From contig JALOON010000045.1 of assembly GCA_025454405.1 (NCBI GenBank), positions 1 to 64,000 of the forward strand: a DNA stretch of 64,000 nucleotides, written 5' to 3'. This stretch comes from Oscillatoriaceae cyanobacterium Prado104 (GTDB lineage: Bacteria > Cyanobacteriota > Cyanobacteriia > Cyanobacteriales > Microcoleaceae). The position numbers and the translations under genes are program-made. Positions 34,248-42,839 of this stretch are shown here, piece after piece. The notes beneath the pieces were generated by a model, which had not been told where the DNA came from, made no database searches, and saw only the letters and a program-made list of their open reading frames with translations. Each line of letters opens with the position of its first letter. Within the stretch, counting starts at the first letter, position 1.

Positions 34248-36635
34248 CTAAACTGTGCTATATTTTTGACCAATTTGTCGAAGCAATTTAGTGAAATTGT
34301 CCTTGTCAGATTCATTTAAAAACCTATCTACTACCTCTTTTAACCTAGACAAGTCATTGGTATAGTTCTTCTCAGATAGCTGTGAAACTAATTGCGACGA
34401 GAAAAATTTTACTAAATCCGGTTCATTAGATAAAACATCTACAACATCTTTCAACTTAGACAAGTTCTGACTGTACTTCTCGTCTGATAAAATAGCTACT
34501 ACATTTTTTAATTGTGGCAACTTGTTTTTATACTTCTCATTAGAAACCAGATCCGATAAGTTTTTGTCACTCGCCGCTATAGTTACTAACTCTTGCAACT
34601 TAGATAAATTGGTAGAGTATTTCTCATCTGATAAAATATCTACTACCTTTTTCAGCTTAGACAACTCCTGTTTCTGCTTCGCGTCAGAGAGCAGTGAAGT
34701 TAATTTGCTTTCCTTCTTGACAAATTTTGCTAAATTTTCATACTTAATTGAATCAGCTTTTGAAAGAAATGTTTTCCAAGCCATTTTTTCGTTTGTAAAT
34801 ACAACACCCTCTTTAGCATCCTTAAAAACACTGTTGTCTATCAAAGCGATTACTTTTTCTCCAGAGTCAAGAAATAGCCATGAAGATAGCGCATTTGACA
34901 GTTTATCTAAGGGGATCTTAGGAGCAGAGAATCCCTCTTCCAATTGGTATTTTCCTGTTATATTCTTTTGCAAAAATTCACCTAAATAACCCGGAATGGT
35001 TTCTTCAGTATAGGTGTAGGTTCGAGTTTCTAACTGGTGCAGCACGGATGAATCGCGAGTCTTTCCAGATTTGAGCAATGACCAAATCCCAATTGCTACA
35101 CCCCCTGCAACAAAAGCAGTACCGCCCGTGATTAAACCGAGTCCCCCAAGAGCCGAAATAGTGGCAGTAATAGCAGCAGCACCGGACAATGTACCAGCTA
35201 CTTCCAAAGCAGTCGCAACAGTCCAAGCAGCTAAAACAGTTGCAGTACCGGCGATTGTTCCTGTACCAATTGCAATTCCCAGATTTTTTTGGTCTTCGCT
35301 ATCCATTTCTGAAACTAACGCAATAGACAGTATTCCTGCTGCTCCTATTAGCGCCGCTCCTCCTGTTACTACGGCTAAACCACCCAGCATTCCTAAACCA
35401 CCAGATGCGACGGAACCACCACCTAAAACAGCTAAAGTCGCGTTGGTTGCAGCCCCTCCATATAAACTACTAATACTGACACCTGTTGCTGTTTTTACTC
35501 CAAATGTACTCAGCATTTTCGTAGCTTGTGGAACAATTTCCGCTCCTCTGTCGAAAGCCTTTTTCAGTTCCTTTTTCACTGCTTCAACAGTTTGGTCAAC
35601 ATCAGCGGCTTTTTCACCAGAAGCAACTTGATTATCTAAATTTTGTTTGCTTGCTATTGAGTAAACAACTTTAGCATTTTCTGGAATTTCAGCATTACTG
35701 ATGAATGAGTCTAGGGATTTTAAAGCTGTGGCATCTTCTACTCTTTTTCCAGCACGTACCTGCTGATAAGTTGACTTGTACTGTTTCCGTCGCTCGGGAG
35801 TTAATTCTTGGTTTTCCTCGATCAGTTTTACAAGAATGAAGTCCACTGTTAAGGCTGCTATCTTGGTACTGGCTGAAAGGTAGTATTGCTTGATTCCTAA
35901 AGGCAGTGCAGAAGCCGCAACAATTGAATCAATATCTGTGAGCGCCTTAAAGTCAGGAACCGGTTCGCTGGCACGGACGGAGGCAAAAGTTCCTCTAATT
36001 AGTTTCTTTTCTGCCTCAGTTAGTTTAGATTGACTTAATGCCATTTCAATGGCTTGCTCAGTTCCGAGTAAGCGCGAATTGTTACTGGCTAGTAGGTAAC
36101 GATTTTTAATTGTGCTGTCTAGCTTTGAGGACGATATCACATAATCAAGAAAATCCAAGGCAATCACATCGTCAATATACTCACCATCCTCGATTTGCTC
36201 ATAAACAGCTTTGCATTTAGCTTTGCTTGCTTGTTCTATAAATTGCGTATTTTTGTCAATTTCTTGATAAACTTGATCGGCTATTCTAATTTGTCGATCG
36301 TATAAGGTATGCAAAACTACAGTAATATCTTTACCTTCTTGACCGCGCCCTTTGATGGTAATCTCTTGGCTATCTAGAGCTTTGGAGGGAATTGCTACCT
36401 GACAAGGTTCTCCCGATCGCAAAGTAAATGTTTCTTTTCCTCCGTTGCGTGCTGTGGTATAAGGAACAAAAATATGATAGGTCTCCAACCTAGAGGGATT
36501 TTTATCTAATCCCTCGCTATCAGCCATAGCGCTAGCTGGATCGAGCAAATCTTTTGTCAATAAACCCAAAGTACCTAAAGCAACATAACTAAGAAAAGAG
36601 CGACGGTTGAGAGGAGAAATATTTAGATTAGTCAT
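34248..36635 (-). CDS. Tat-exported protein with Ala/Gly-rich hydrophobic core and C-terminal helical repeats
   Basis: 795 residues. A twin-arginine signal is at the N-terminus: NRRSFLSYVALGTLGLL, then PASAMA. Residues 50-370 are mixed, with a repeated helical pattern around SASTKIAALTVDFILVKLIE. Residues 375-530 are strongly hydrophobic and Gly/Ala-rich (GGGSVASGGLGMLGGLAVVTGGAALIGAAG), as if for membrane insertion. Residues 535-640 hold a small domain ending KEGVVFTNEKMAWKTFLSK. From 640 to 790 come repeats of the type LSKLKKVVDILSDEKYS. No known family named. It is co-oriented with and just upstream of the GTPase gene. Confidence 0.75.
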   Translation of the reverse strand: MTNLNISPLNRRSFLSYVALGTLGLLTKDLLDPASAMADSEGLDKNPSRLETYHIFVPYTTARNGGKETFTLRSGEPCQVAIPSKALDSQEITIKGRGQEGKDITVVLHTLYDRQIRIADQVYQEIDKNTQFIEQASKAKCKAVYEQIEDGEYIDDVIALDFLDYVISSSKLDSTIKNRYLLASNNSRLLGTEQAIEMALSQSKLTEAEKKLIRGTFASVRASEPVPDFKALTDIDSIVAASALPLGIKQYYLSASTKIAALTVDFILVKLIEENQELTPERRKQYKSTYQQVRAGKRVEDATALKSLDSFISNAEIPENAKVVYSIASKQNLDNQVASGEKAADVDQTVEAVKKELKKAFDRGAEIVPQATKMLSTFGVKTATGVSISSLYGGAATNATLAVLGGGSVASGGLGMLGGLAVVTGGAALIGAAGILSIALVSEMDSEDQKNLGIAIGTGTIAGTATVLAAWTVATALEVAGTLSGAAAITATISALGGLGLITGGTAFVAGGVAIGIWSLLKSGKTRDSSVLHQLETRTYTYTEETIPGYLGEFLQKNITGKYQLEEGFSAPKIPLDKLSNALSSWLFLDSGEKVIALIDNSVFKDAKEGVVFTNEKMAWKTFLSKADSIKYENLAKFVKKESKLTSLLSDAKQKQELSKLKKVVDILSDEKYSTNLSKLQELVTIAASDKNLSDLVSNEKYKNKLPQLKNVVAILSDEKYSQNLSKLKDVVDVLSNEPDLVKFFSSQLVSQLSEKNYTNDLSRLKEVVDRFLNESDKDNFTKLLRQIGQKYSTV

Positions 36636-37003
36636 AACTGAGTATTTGTAGCTTGAAAGTAGTTTTTAGGCGAAATAATCAAATCCGAACTCTAATTTAT
36701 CAAGTTCGTTACTTCCAAATTTACTAGCAAACTTACCCTGAGACCTAGTAGCCCAACCCAAGACCTCTGCTTGTTCCTAAAGCAGATGAGCTTGTTTTTT
36801 TGGCGCTAATTTTCCTTGCAACAAATCAAACTCTTCCTATTAAATCACCGACACCCAACTTTGTCAACAGGTGATTGACTACAAAACTACGCCTGTTGAG
36901 CAAACTGTAATTAAGCCAACAAGGACATCCGCGTGGTCAGATTGTTTTGCAACTTGCCTAAAATTACCCGATCGACTATTGTTCCTAGTAGATAGTAATC
37001 TAT
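36636..37003. other. Intergenic region with a toxin-start remnant
   Basis: Below the DUF2281 stop, the minus strand has an overlapping ATG (about 37008) giving MNRLLSTRNN and then unrelated sequence. MNRLL is how many partner PIN toxins start, so the toxin seems to have been deleted after ~5 codons. The remainder holds the presumed promoter of the Tat-signal gene; nothing else is seen. Confidence 0.4.
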
Positions 37004-37231
37004 TCATTCCATGTATTCCTTCATATCCTCAAGCGGCTCATCAAAGTCATCAGGCAGCGGTAGAACAAACATTCCTTTCATTGTTCCGGCCACTCGATGC
37101 TTCTGAGTTGGCTTTTCTTGGGTTGAGTTTTTAGCCTGCTTTTCGAGCAAAAACTCAATATAATGAAGCACTTCTGTTTGAAGAGACTCAGGGAGTTCTG
37201 CTAATTTTTCTAAAATAACTGGCTGTATCAT
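37004..37231 (-). CDS. Orphan DUF2281-type antitoxin
   Basis: 75 residues: VILEKLAELPESLQTEVLHY, IEFLLEKQAK and a C-terminal GMFVLPLPDDFDEPLEDMKE. This last phrase is the usual toxin-binding end of DUF2281/VapB antitoxins that pair with PIN toxins starting at the overlapping ATG. Here that overlapping ATG leads nowhere, so the antitoxin is solitary. Confidence 0.75.
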   Translation of the reverse strand: MIQPVILEKLAELPESLQTEVLHYIEFLLEKQAKNSTQEKPTQKHRVAGTMKGMFVLPLPDDFDEPLEDMKEYME

Positions 37232-37340
37232 TTTTTACTCTCCTTTAAATTAGAGACAAACAATATAAAAGCATGAGGAGCTACTAGCAATATCTTCACC
37301 ATCGTTCGATCGTTTAATTTTTTAGATAGAAACCTCAGCC

Positions 37341-37469
37341 TTAATCGGAACTTACCCCCGGAGGGGGTAGTTTCGGTGGCTGTATTCTTTGAGCTGTATT
37401 AGTTTTAGCCATTTGGCAGTGACAATTGTGTAGCCATGTAATTTCGTGCGGGGGGTAAGTTCCGCTTAA
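37341..37469. mobile_element. MITE-like element with TTAA-bounded inverted repeats
   Basis: Terminal inverted repeats of ~20 bp, TTAATCGGAACTTACCCCCG at the left and the complement of TTAAGCGGAACTTACCCCCC at the right, bound a 129-bp element with no ORF. The left end also folds on itself (TACCCCCGGAGGGGGTA). TTAA at both outer ends could be a target duplication or part of the repeat. No transposase with such ends is in the window. Confidence 0.65.
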
Positions 37470-37502
37470 TCCGCAAATACCTAAAGGCAAATCGCTCTAA
37501 AT

Positions 37503-37580
37503 TTATACTACTAGCTCCCAATTAACAATTAGCCATTACCCATTACCCATTACCAATGACTAATGACTAATGACTAATAA
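37503..37580. repeat. Heptamer repeats (CATTACC, AATGACT)
   Basis: Runs of CATTACC and AATGACT-type heptamers fill most of this stretch just after the stop of the C39-like gene. The same AATGACT type recurs near 26340 (as its complement) and 51520-51545. Confidence 0.75.
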
Positions 37581-37590
37581 CTCTTCCCAA

Positions 37591-38619
37591 TTACCTCGAA
37601 ATAAAATGCACCCAAAAATTCCCATCAGGCATGCAAACCCGGCGGATTAACCGATAGGAATAGTGCAAATAAGCACCGCTAGCAGAAGTATCGTAACCGC
37701 TCTCAAACCACTCTCCATAGGGATCGTGAACGAAGAAACCGTCACTGTCGTAACCTACCACCACCACAATGTGACCGAAAGACGTAAAATATCCGTGAAT
37801 TACAGCCGGATTGCCGCTAGCCAGCCAGTCTTGAACGTCATCAATCAGAGCATTTTCAGTAAAGTAATCCTGAGCTCCGTAATCCCTCACAATCTTCGCT
37901 AAATCGTTCGGGTCCCAGCGGCTGTAACCTTTTGCGATCGCGTATTCGTAAAGTTCGTCCTCAAATTGACCGGTTCTTTTGCGCCGCGGCACTCTCAAAA
38001 AGTCCAAACACATCGCCAGAGAAGTCACATTGCAAGAACCCGTAGGATTGAAAAAGTTATCCATTTGAGATCTGTAAGGCACCCCAAGTCTGACAGTTGG
38101 CGGATTCGGCTTGGGATAAAGCAACTTACCGTCGAGAGTAACTTGAGCGTGGGTGCCGAAAACATACCAAACTCCCGAACCTTTAAAAGATTGGTTGCGC
38201 AAAGCAACTCTGACATGCCCCCGAATCGGAGCAAAAGCAATGATTTCAAACTCTCTACCGGCGGGTATCGATTGTTTTTCCGCCTCCGGAAGCGCCGAAG
38301 AAGCCAGCGGCTTTGCTTTAAAAACCGTGTCTTTCGTTATCTTGAGCATCAGTGGAGGTTTGGGAATGTCCCCCGGTTTGGCTTCGATCAGCCTTTTGGC
38401 TGTTATTGCTCCCAAAAAACCCGGTTCGCCGCACTTCATCAGAGTTTGAAACCTGTGAAGGGCCGCTGTGGAAAGGGGGCCAAATATGCCGTCTACGGGG
38501 GGTTTGAGCAAACCCAAGTCAATCAGGCGGCTTTGAATTTGGCGGGAGAGGTCGTCGTCAGCAGCGATCGCTCTGGCATCGTACCTAATTTTAGTATTTA
38601 GAAAGTCTTGCAATCTCAT
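37591..38619 (-). CDS. Peptidoglycan-binding and C39-like peptidase protein
   Basis: 342 residues. A peptidoglycan-binding type 1 domain spans about 25-85 (IQSRLIDLGLLKPPVDGIFG...TAALHRFQ). A middle SH3-like region (about 90-165) is followed by a C39-like cysteine-peptidase domain (about 175-340): VPYRSQMDNFFNPTGSCNVT with the catalytic Cys, GHIVVVVGYD with the catalytic His, and DPYGEWFESGY with the acidic residue. No signal peptide is evident. Probably a cell-wall-associated hydrolase or amidase; the exact bond is unknown. Confidence 0.82.
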   Translation of the reverse strand: MRLQDFLNTKIRYDARAIAADDDLSRQIQSRLIDLGLLKPPVDGIFGPLSTAALHRFQTLMKCGEPGFLGAITAKRLIEAKPGDIPKPPLMLKITKDTVFKAKPLASSALPEAEKQSIPAGREFEIIAFAPIRGHVRVALRNQSFKGSGVWYVFGTHAQVTLDGKLLYPKPNPPTVRLGVPYRSQMDNFFNPTGSCNVTSLAMCLDFLRVPRRKRTGQFEDELYEYAIAKGYSRWDPNDLAKIVRDYGAQDYFTENALIDDVQDWLASGNPAVIHGYFTSFGHIVVVVGYDSDGFFVHDPYGEWFESGYDTSASGAYLHYSYRLIRRVCMPDGNFWVHFISR

Positions 38620-38926
38620 GTTTCTGGACCAGCATCAATCGATTTTAGATTTTATGTTTGAGATTTTAGAATTACTCCCAAGGTTAAATCCTGGGACTTG
38701 CGATCGAATCGCTCGATCGCGAATAATCCCGAAATAATTCCAAGCTTATCCTCTCAGAAAATTGAGGCTATTCTACCGATCGCGCGCACCTTAAAGGCTT
38801 TGTATTAACTATTCGATACAAAACCCCAAAGGCGGCGCTCGATCGGATTGACGCAATCTCGACCAAAAATCGACGCTCGATCGGGCTTTTTCTGCTTTCT
38901 CAGGGGCGACAACCTGCAATTGACCT
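38620..38926. other. Intergenic region, no feature recognised
   Basis: 307 bp between two minus-strand genes, with several GATCG words (GCGATCGAATCGCTCGATCGCG). No repeat family or gene is recognised; the promoter of the C39-like gene should be near 38630-38700. Confidence 0.4.
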
Positions 38927-40231
38927 TTATGCAGCGCTGGGGCGGATGACAACGATACCGCAAGCATCTGGAGACAGATATTGACGCGCAGCATCCCGCA
39001 AATCTTCGGCAGTCTGGGCTTGGATGCAAGCGGCGTAGTTGAGAGCCGGAGCAATATCTCCTAGCATCGAGTGGTAGTAGCCGTATAAATTAGCTCGATC
39101 GCTCGGAGTTTCGTTGCCGAACACAAATCGGTTGGCTACTTGAGTGCGGATGCGGGAAATTTCGGCATCTGTGGCCAGTTCAGTTTGCAGGCTGCGGACA
39201 TGTTGCAAAATTGTTGCTTCGACTTCTGCCAAATTTTCTGTTGGCAATTGAGCCGAAATCGAGAATACACCGCCCAGGCGCTGAGTCATGTTGCTGGAGG
39301 AAATCGACGAAACTAGCCCTTTATCTTCGCGCAAATCTTTCACCAAGCGAGTCGTGCGGCCGTGGCCCAAAATAGTCGCCAAAACATCCAGGGCGTAGGT
39401 TTCGGCAATGCGATCGAAACCGGGCACCCGCCACATCATTATCAATCGGGCTTGCTGGAGAGTGGGGTCTACAAATTCCTGGCGGACTGTTTCGGCAAAC
39501 GGCAATTCAGGGGAATATGTCGGCGTTGGAGATTCTGGATAAACTTTGCCCTGGGATGCCGCGCTTCGATCTGCAAAACTTTCGGCGACAATGGCAATTA
39601 ACTCATCAACCGGCAAATTACCCACAGCTACGGCCGTCATCGATGCAGGGCGATACCTGCTGCCGTGAAAATCGCGCATTTGCTGGGCGCTGAGTTGTTC
39701 GATCGTTGCGGTGGGACCGAGTACCGGTCGCCGGTAGGGCAACGTTTCAAAGGCCAATTCCATCGATCGCTGGTAGGTGCGGCGGCGGGGATTGTCTTCG
39801 GAACGTCTAATTTCTTCCAATACGACCAACCGTTCGCGCTCGAAGGCATCCTCGGGAATGCTGGCATTGAGCAAGACATCAACTTGCAGCGGTGCTAGCT
39901 CGGCAAAATCTTTCGGGGCGGTGGTGATGTAGTAGTTAGTGTAATCTTGGCTGGTGGCAGCATTCGTGACAGCCCCGCACTGTTCGATCACCCGTTCAAA
40001 TTCACCACTCTGAATGCTGGGAGTGCCCTTAAAAATCATGTGTTCGAGAAAGTGAGCCATACCGTTGATGTCGTCAGTTTCGACGGCCGATCCCAGATTC
40101 AGCCACACGCTGAGGTTGACAGCATCGACGGGCAAGTGTTCGGCTATGACTGTAAGACCGTTGGCGAAATGGCGGACTGTAGGGGCGTTGAGGGGCGATC
40201 GTCCGGTCGATCTGAGCAGGGTTGATGTCAT
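38927..40231 (-). CDS. M16 family zinc metallopeptidase (processing peptidase-like)
   Basis: 434 residues, one typical two-domain M16B subunit. The inverted zinc motif is HFLEH at 60-64 in AHFLEHMIFKGT, with the third ligand Glu about 76 residues later in VVLEEIRRSEDNPRRR. The second half has the conserved GHGRTTRLVKDLREDKGL. In cyanobacteria an active subunit like this usually pairs with an inactive paralogue encoded beside it; no such gene is next to it here. It degrades peptides or processes precursors. Confidence 0.9.
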   Translation of the reverse strand: MTSTLLRSTGRSPLNAPTVRHFANGLTVIAEHLPVDAVNLSVWLNLGSAVETDDINGMAHFLEHMIFKGTPSIQSGEFERVIEQCGAVTNAATSQDYTNYYITTAPKDFAELAPLQVDVLLNASIPEDAFERERLVVLEEIRRSEDNPRRRTYQRSMELAFETLPYRRPVLGPTATIEQLSAQQMRDFHGSRYRPASMTAVAVGNLPVDELIAIVAESFADRSAASQGKVYPESPTPTYSPELPFAETVRQEFVDPTLQQARLIMMWRVPGFDRIAETYALDVLATILGHGRTTRLVKDLREDKGLVSSISSSNMTQRLGGVFSISAQLPTENLAEVEATILQHVRSLQTELATDAEISRIRTQVANRFVFGNETPSDRANLYGYYHSMLGDIAPALNYAACIQAQTAEDLRDAARQYLSPDACGIVVIRPSAA

Positions 40232-40362
40232 TTTGCTTTTGGGTTGATATTCTTCTCTTATCTTAAAGGGTGTTTAACCAAGGCATCGGAACAGAAGCGG
40301 CCGATCGACTGAAGGCTGGTGGCTGGTGAGGATGACAACTGGTACGATTTTTGGAGTTACAA

Positions 40363-40512
40363 ATGACTGCTAAATTGATACAAAACACATCAGTGTCTAA
40401 AATTGCCGAAAAATACCGACAAGAAGGCTATAAAGTATTTAATGAATCCGTATCTGAATTGCTCGCCCTTGTCAATGAATTAATCAGTTTGGGGACTCCG
40501 CAGGCATCTTAA
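40363..40512 (+). CDS. Small hypothetical protein, possibly a 5' remnant
   Basis: 49 residues from ATG 40363 with GGAG just upstream: MTAKLIQNTSVSKIAEKYRQ, then EGYKVFNESVSEL. The phrase IAEKYRQEGYKV resembles the beginning of longer cyanobacterial PD-(D/E)XK-like proteins, suggesting truncation. Confidence 0.4.
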   Translation: MTAKLIQNTSVSKIAEKYRQEGYKVFNESVSELLALVNELISLGTPQAS

Positions 40513-40602
40513 ATTTTAGATTAAATTTAAGATTGTCATGAAACAGCAAGAATTGAAGCACAAATTAATACAGCAGATTGCAAGTTTATGAAGTACACTC
40601 CA

Positions 40603-40633
40603 GAAACCCGGTTTCTTTAAGAAACCGGGTTTC
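40603..40633. repeat. Near-perfect palindrome, GAAACCCGGTTTC family
   Basis: GAAACCCGGTTTCTTTAAG runs into AAACCGGGTTTC to give a near-perfect 31-bp palindrome, 31 bp before the dppC-like start. It belongs to the family seen at 7563, 9100 and 58638. Confidence 0.75.
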
Positions 40634-40663
40634 TCTGTACCTCACTAACCTGAAAAATGCTGT

Positions 40664-41497
40664 ATGTCAACAAACATCTGTTGGCGATTTTGGAGTTCGA
40701 CATCGGGAAAAATCGGTTTAATTTTGACTTTATCTTTGATTGTTTTAGCAATTTCAGCCCCCGTAATTGCGCCTTACGATGCTGGGGTCGATCGAGATTA
40801 TTTGTCGCGTTTGGTGTCTCCTAGCGTCCGACATTGGTTCGGTACTGACAATTTGGGGCGGGATTTGCTGGTGCGGGTGTGGCACGGATTGGGGATATCT
40901 TTACTGGTAAGCGCGGTTTCCGTGGCTGCGGGCTTGTTTGCGGGCACACTTTTGGGGTTGGTGGCGGGGTATTTTCGGGGGTGGGTGGATGCGGCGATTG
41001 TAATGTTAGCGGATATTTTGCTGGCTTTTCCTTCGATTTTACTGGCGATCGCGATCGTCACCGTTACGGGACCGAGTTTGCCAAGTGTCATTATCGCCGT
41101 CAGCGCCGTGCAAGTTCCGATTTACATCCGGTTGACTCGGAGTACGGTACTGTCGCTGCGGGAGAGAGAATTCGTGTTAGCGGTGAAAGCTTTGGGCGCT
41201 AGCGATTGGCGGGTAATTTTGCGCCACATTTTGCCGGGAAGTTTGGGGCCTCTGGTGGTACAGGCTACGCTTTCGATCGGGACGGCGACGTTGGAGGCTT
41301 CTGGTTTGGGTTTTTTGGGTTTGGGGGCGCAGCCGCCGGCCCCGGAGTTGGGGACGATGCTTGCTGATGCTTTTAAGGGCGGATACGCACTTTCTGCGCC
41401 TTGGACTATTTTGTTTCCGGGTTTGTTGATTACTTTAATTGTTTTGGGTTTCAATCTTTTGGGGGATGGGTTGCGAGATATGTTCGATCGAACTTGA
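40664..41497 (+). CDS. ABC transporter permease, DppC/OppC family
   Basis: 277 residues with about six membrane helices. The N-terminal OppC region (SAPVIAPYDAGVDRDYLSRL...HWFGTDNLGRDLLVRVWHG) is followed by the permease core and the EAA loop (REREFVLAVKALGASDWRVI LRHILPG). The C-terminus FNLLGDGLRDMFD is typical. It would form the second membrane subunit of a peptide or nickel/oligopeptide importer. The ATPases, DppB and binding protein are not adjacent; cyanobacteria often scatter these genes. Confidence 0.88.
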   Translation: MSTNICWRFWSSTSGKIGLILTLSLIVLAISAPVIAPYDAGVDRDYLSRLVSPSVRHWFGTDNLGRDLLVRVWHGLGISLLVSAVSVAAGLFAGTLLGLVAGYFRGWVDAAIVMLADILLAFPSILLAIAIVTVTGPSLPSVIIAVSAVQVPIYIRLTRSTVLSLREREFVLAVKALGASDWRVILRHILPGSLGPLVVQATLSIGTATLEASGLGFLGLGAQPPAPELGTMLADAFKGGYALSAPWTILFPGLLITLIVLGFNLLGDGLRDMFDRT

Positions 41498-41579
41498 TTT
41501 TGCAACCGCAGATGCAGGCGGATTAACGGGGATGAACGCTGATGGGATTATAGATGGAAATTACGGAAGAGCAATAATT

Positions 41580-42221
41580 TTAGGGTAAAAGTAAGAGACT
41601 GGCGATCGCAGGCAACAATTTACTGCAAGCTTCCACCAATGTCGCCGCACTGGGTAAACTTGCAATAGTGCCTTTGAGAATTTTCATTGCCGTTTTTCCA
41701 GCCTTTTGCATTGTGCTTTCTTGGGGATTTTTCCCTACTTCTGCCAAAGTTTTTACCTGTTCCAAGGCTTCAGCTTTATCATCCTCAGATAAATTAGTTT
41801 CAGCTTCGATCGCGCGTTGTAACTCAGTCAATAATTCTTTGATTCCCGGTTCATCTGGTTTAGCAGAATCAGATAATTGATTGATTGTATTGGCAACAGT
41901 ACCGCTGATATCACCTAAACTCAAAGCTCCTGCACCGCTAGCGTTAACGGTGCCGCCTGAAATTTCAATCTTGCGACTTTGGTCGATTTGGTCGCTCATA
42001 GCTTTACTCTCCGATCTAGATTTCACTTCATTAGTAATCTTAACATTAACAGGTCGCTTAGCCAACAATTTTAGAAGTTCATTTAGCTCCGAACTTTTCT
42101 GACGGTAAAATGCGATTTCTCTATCTTTAGCTTGCTGTTCGGATTTGTGCTTGGCTTCTAAGTTTTTGATAATTTGCTCGTATGCCTGGATGATTCGAGT
42201 AAGACTTTCGTCACTTTCCAT
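41580..42221 (-). CDS. Coiled-coil protein with shared ISGG motif and hydrophobic C-terminus
   Basis: 213 residues. (1) Coiled coil at about 5-58 ending LLAKRPVNVKIT. (2) A Gly/Ser-rich motif at 84-116: KIEISGGTVNASGAGALSLG then DISGTVANTINQL. (3) A helical segment at about 125-185 (ELLTELQRAIEAETNLSEDD). (4) A hydrophobic helical end, LPSAATLVEACSKLLPAIAS LLLL. The motif recurs at the end of the pentapeptide-repeat protein two genes upstream, and the coiled-coil/LLAK phrase recurs in the gene between. It is the last gene of a three-gene minus-strand cassette, 21 bp after its neighbour. A membrane-active effector is one idea, by inference. Confidence 0.75.
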   Translation of the reverse strand: MESDESLTRIIQAYEQIIKNLEAKHKSEQQAKDREIAFYRQKSSELNELLKLLAKRPVNVKITNEVKSRSESKAMSDQIDQSRKIEISGGTVNASGAGALSLGDISGTVANTINQLSDSAKPDEPGIKELLTELQRAIEAETNLSEDDKAEALEQVKTLAEVGKNPQESTMQKAGKTAMKILKGTIASLPSAATLVEACSKLLPAIASLLLLP

Positions 42222-42242
42222 GATTTGGCTGAGAGTTTATGC

Positions 42243-42782
42243 TTACTTATCCTCCTGAGTAATATTAATCGATAGCGGCTGTTTAGCTAAAAGTTCATTG
42301 AGTTCTCTCATTTCAGCTATTTGCTGGCGATATAAGGCAATTTGCTCATCTTTATATTTTAATTCAGCCTGGTATTTTTGAGCGATCGCCCTTAATGACG
42401 CAACATCCTCCGATCCGGCGATCGACTCATTTTCCTGACTGGGATGAGCAGCGGTTTCAAGTTCTGTTAAACTTTTAGAACCTGCTTCGGAAATAGCTAT
42501 TGCTTGACGGTACATTGCCATCTCGCAATCTTTAGCTCGCAATTGTGCTTGATATTTATCTTCAATAGCCTTTAACAGTAGTTCGTAGTTTTGCTTTAAC
42601 TCGCGATAAATTGTAGCTTGTTTATCATCGGTCGGAGCATTGACAAAGATGGCAATTACTCCCTTTTCGGGATTTTCTATACTTTGGATTGACAATTCTG
42701 TGTTTTCCTTTGCAATCGCAGCTTGCAATTGCAGCAGTAATTCTTTAAATTCCGGTTTTTCTGAACCTACTGATACGCTCAT
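42243..42782 (-). CDS. Coiled-coil protein, middle gene of the shared-module cassette
   Basis: 179 residues. Residues 8-60 (FKELLLQLQAAIAKENTELS, IQSIENPEKGVIAIFVNAP) match a segment of the pentapeptide-repeat protein ([20 protein letters not shown]). A long coiled coil follows, with two copies of a K(D/Y)KD/E(Q/M)A(L/M)YRQ phrase. The C-terminus ELLAKQPLSINITQED matches LLAKRPVNVKIT of the next gene. It lacks the ISGG motif. Soluble; unknown function. It sits 57 bp after the pentapeptide gene and 21 bp before the 213-residue gene. Confidence 0.72.
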   Translation of the reverse strand: MSVSVGSEKPEFKELLLQLQAAIAKENTELSIQSIENPEKGVIAIFVNAPTDDKQATIYRELKQNYELLLKAIEDKYQAQLRAKDCEMAMYRQAIAISEAGSKSLTELETAAHPSQENESIAGSEDVASLRAIAQKYQAELKYKDEQIALYRQQIAEMRELNELLAKQPLSINITQEDK

Positions 42783-42839
42783 AGCTTTGATTTCCGCTGT
42801 TACCAGAGTTTGATTAAAATTATAGCATCACTCACTTTA

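Noticed and set aside
35071..35631. 186-codon plus-strand ORF
   Set aside because: It is antisense to the Gly/Ala-rich core of the Tat-signal protein; its Ala/Pro composition reflects the complement of Gly/Ala codons.
36871..37134. 87-codon plus-strand ORF
   Set aside because: Mostly antisense to the DUF2281 antitoxin, with no ribosome site.
38805..39054. Short minus-strand ORFs near the M16 stop
   Set aside because: Shifted frames overlapping the end of the M16 gene, whose frame ends normally at 38927 with CGIVVIRPSAA.
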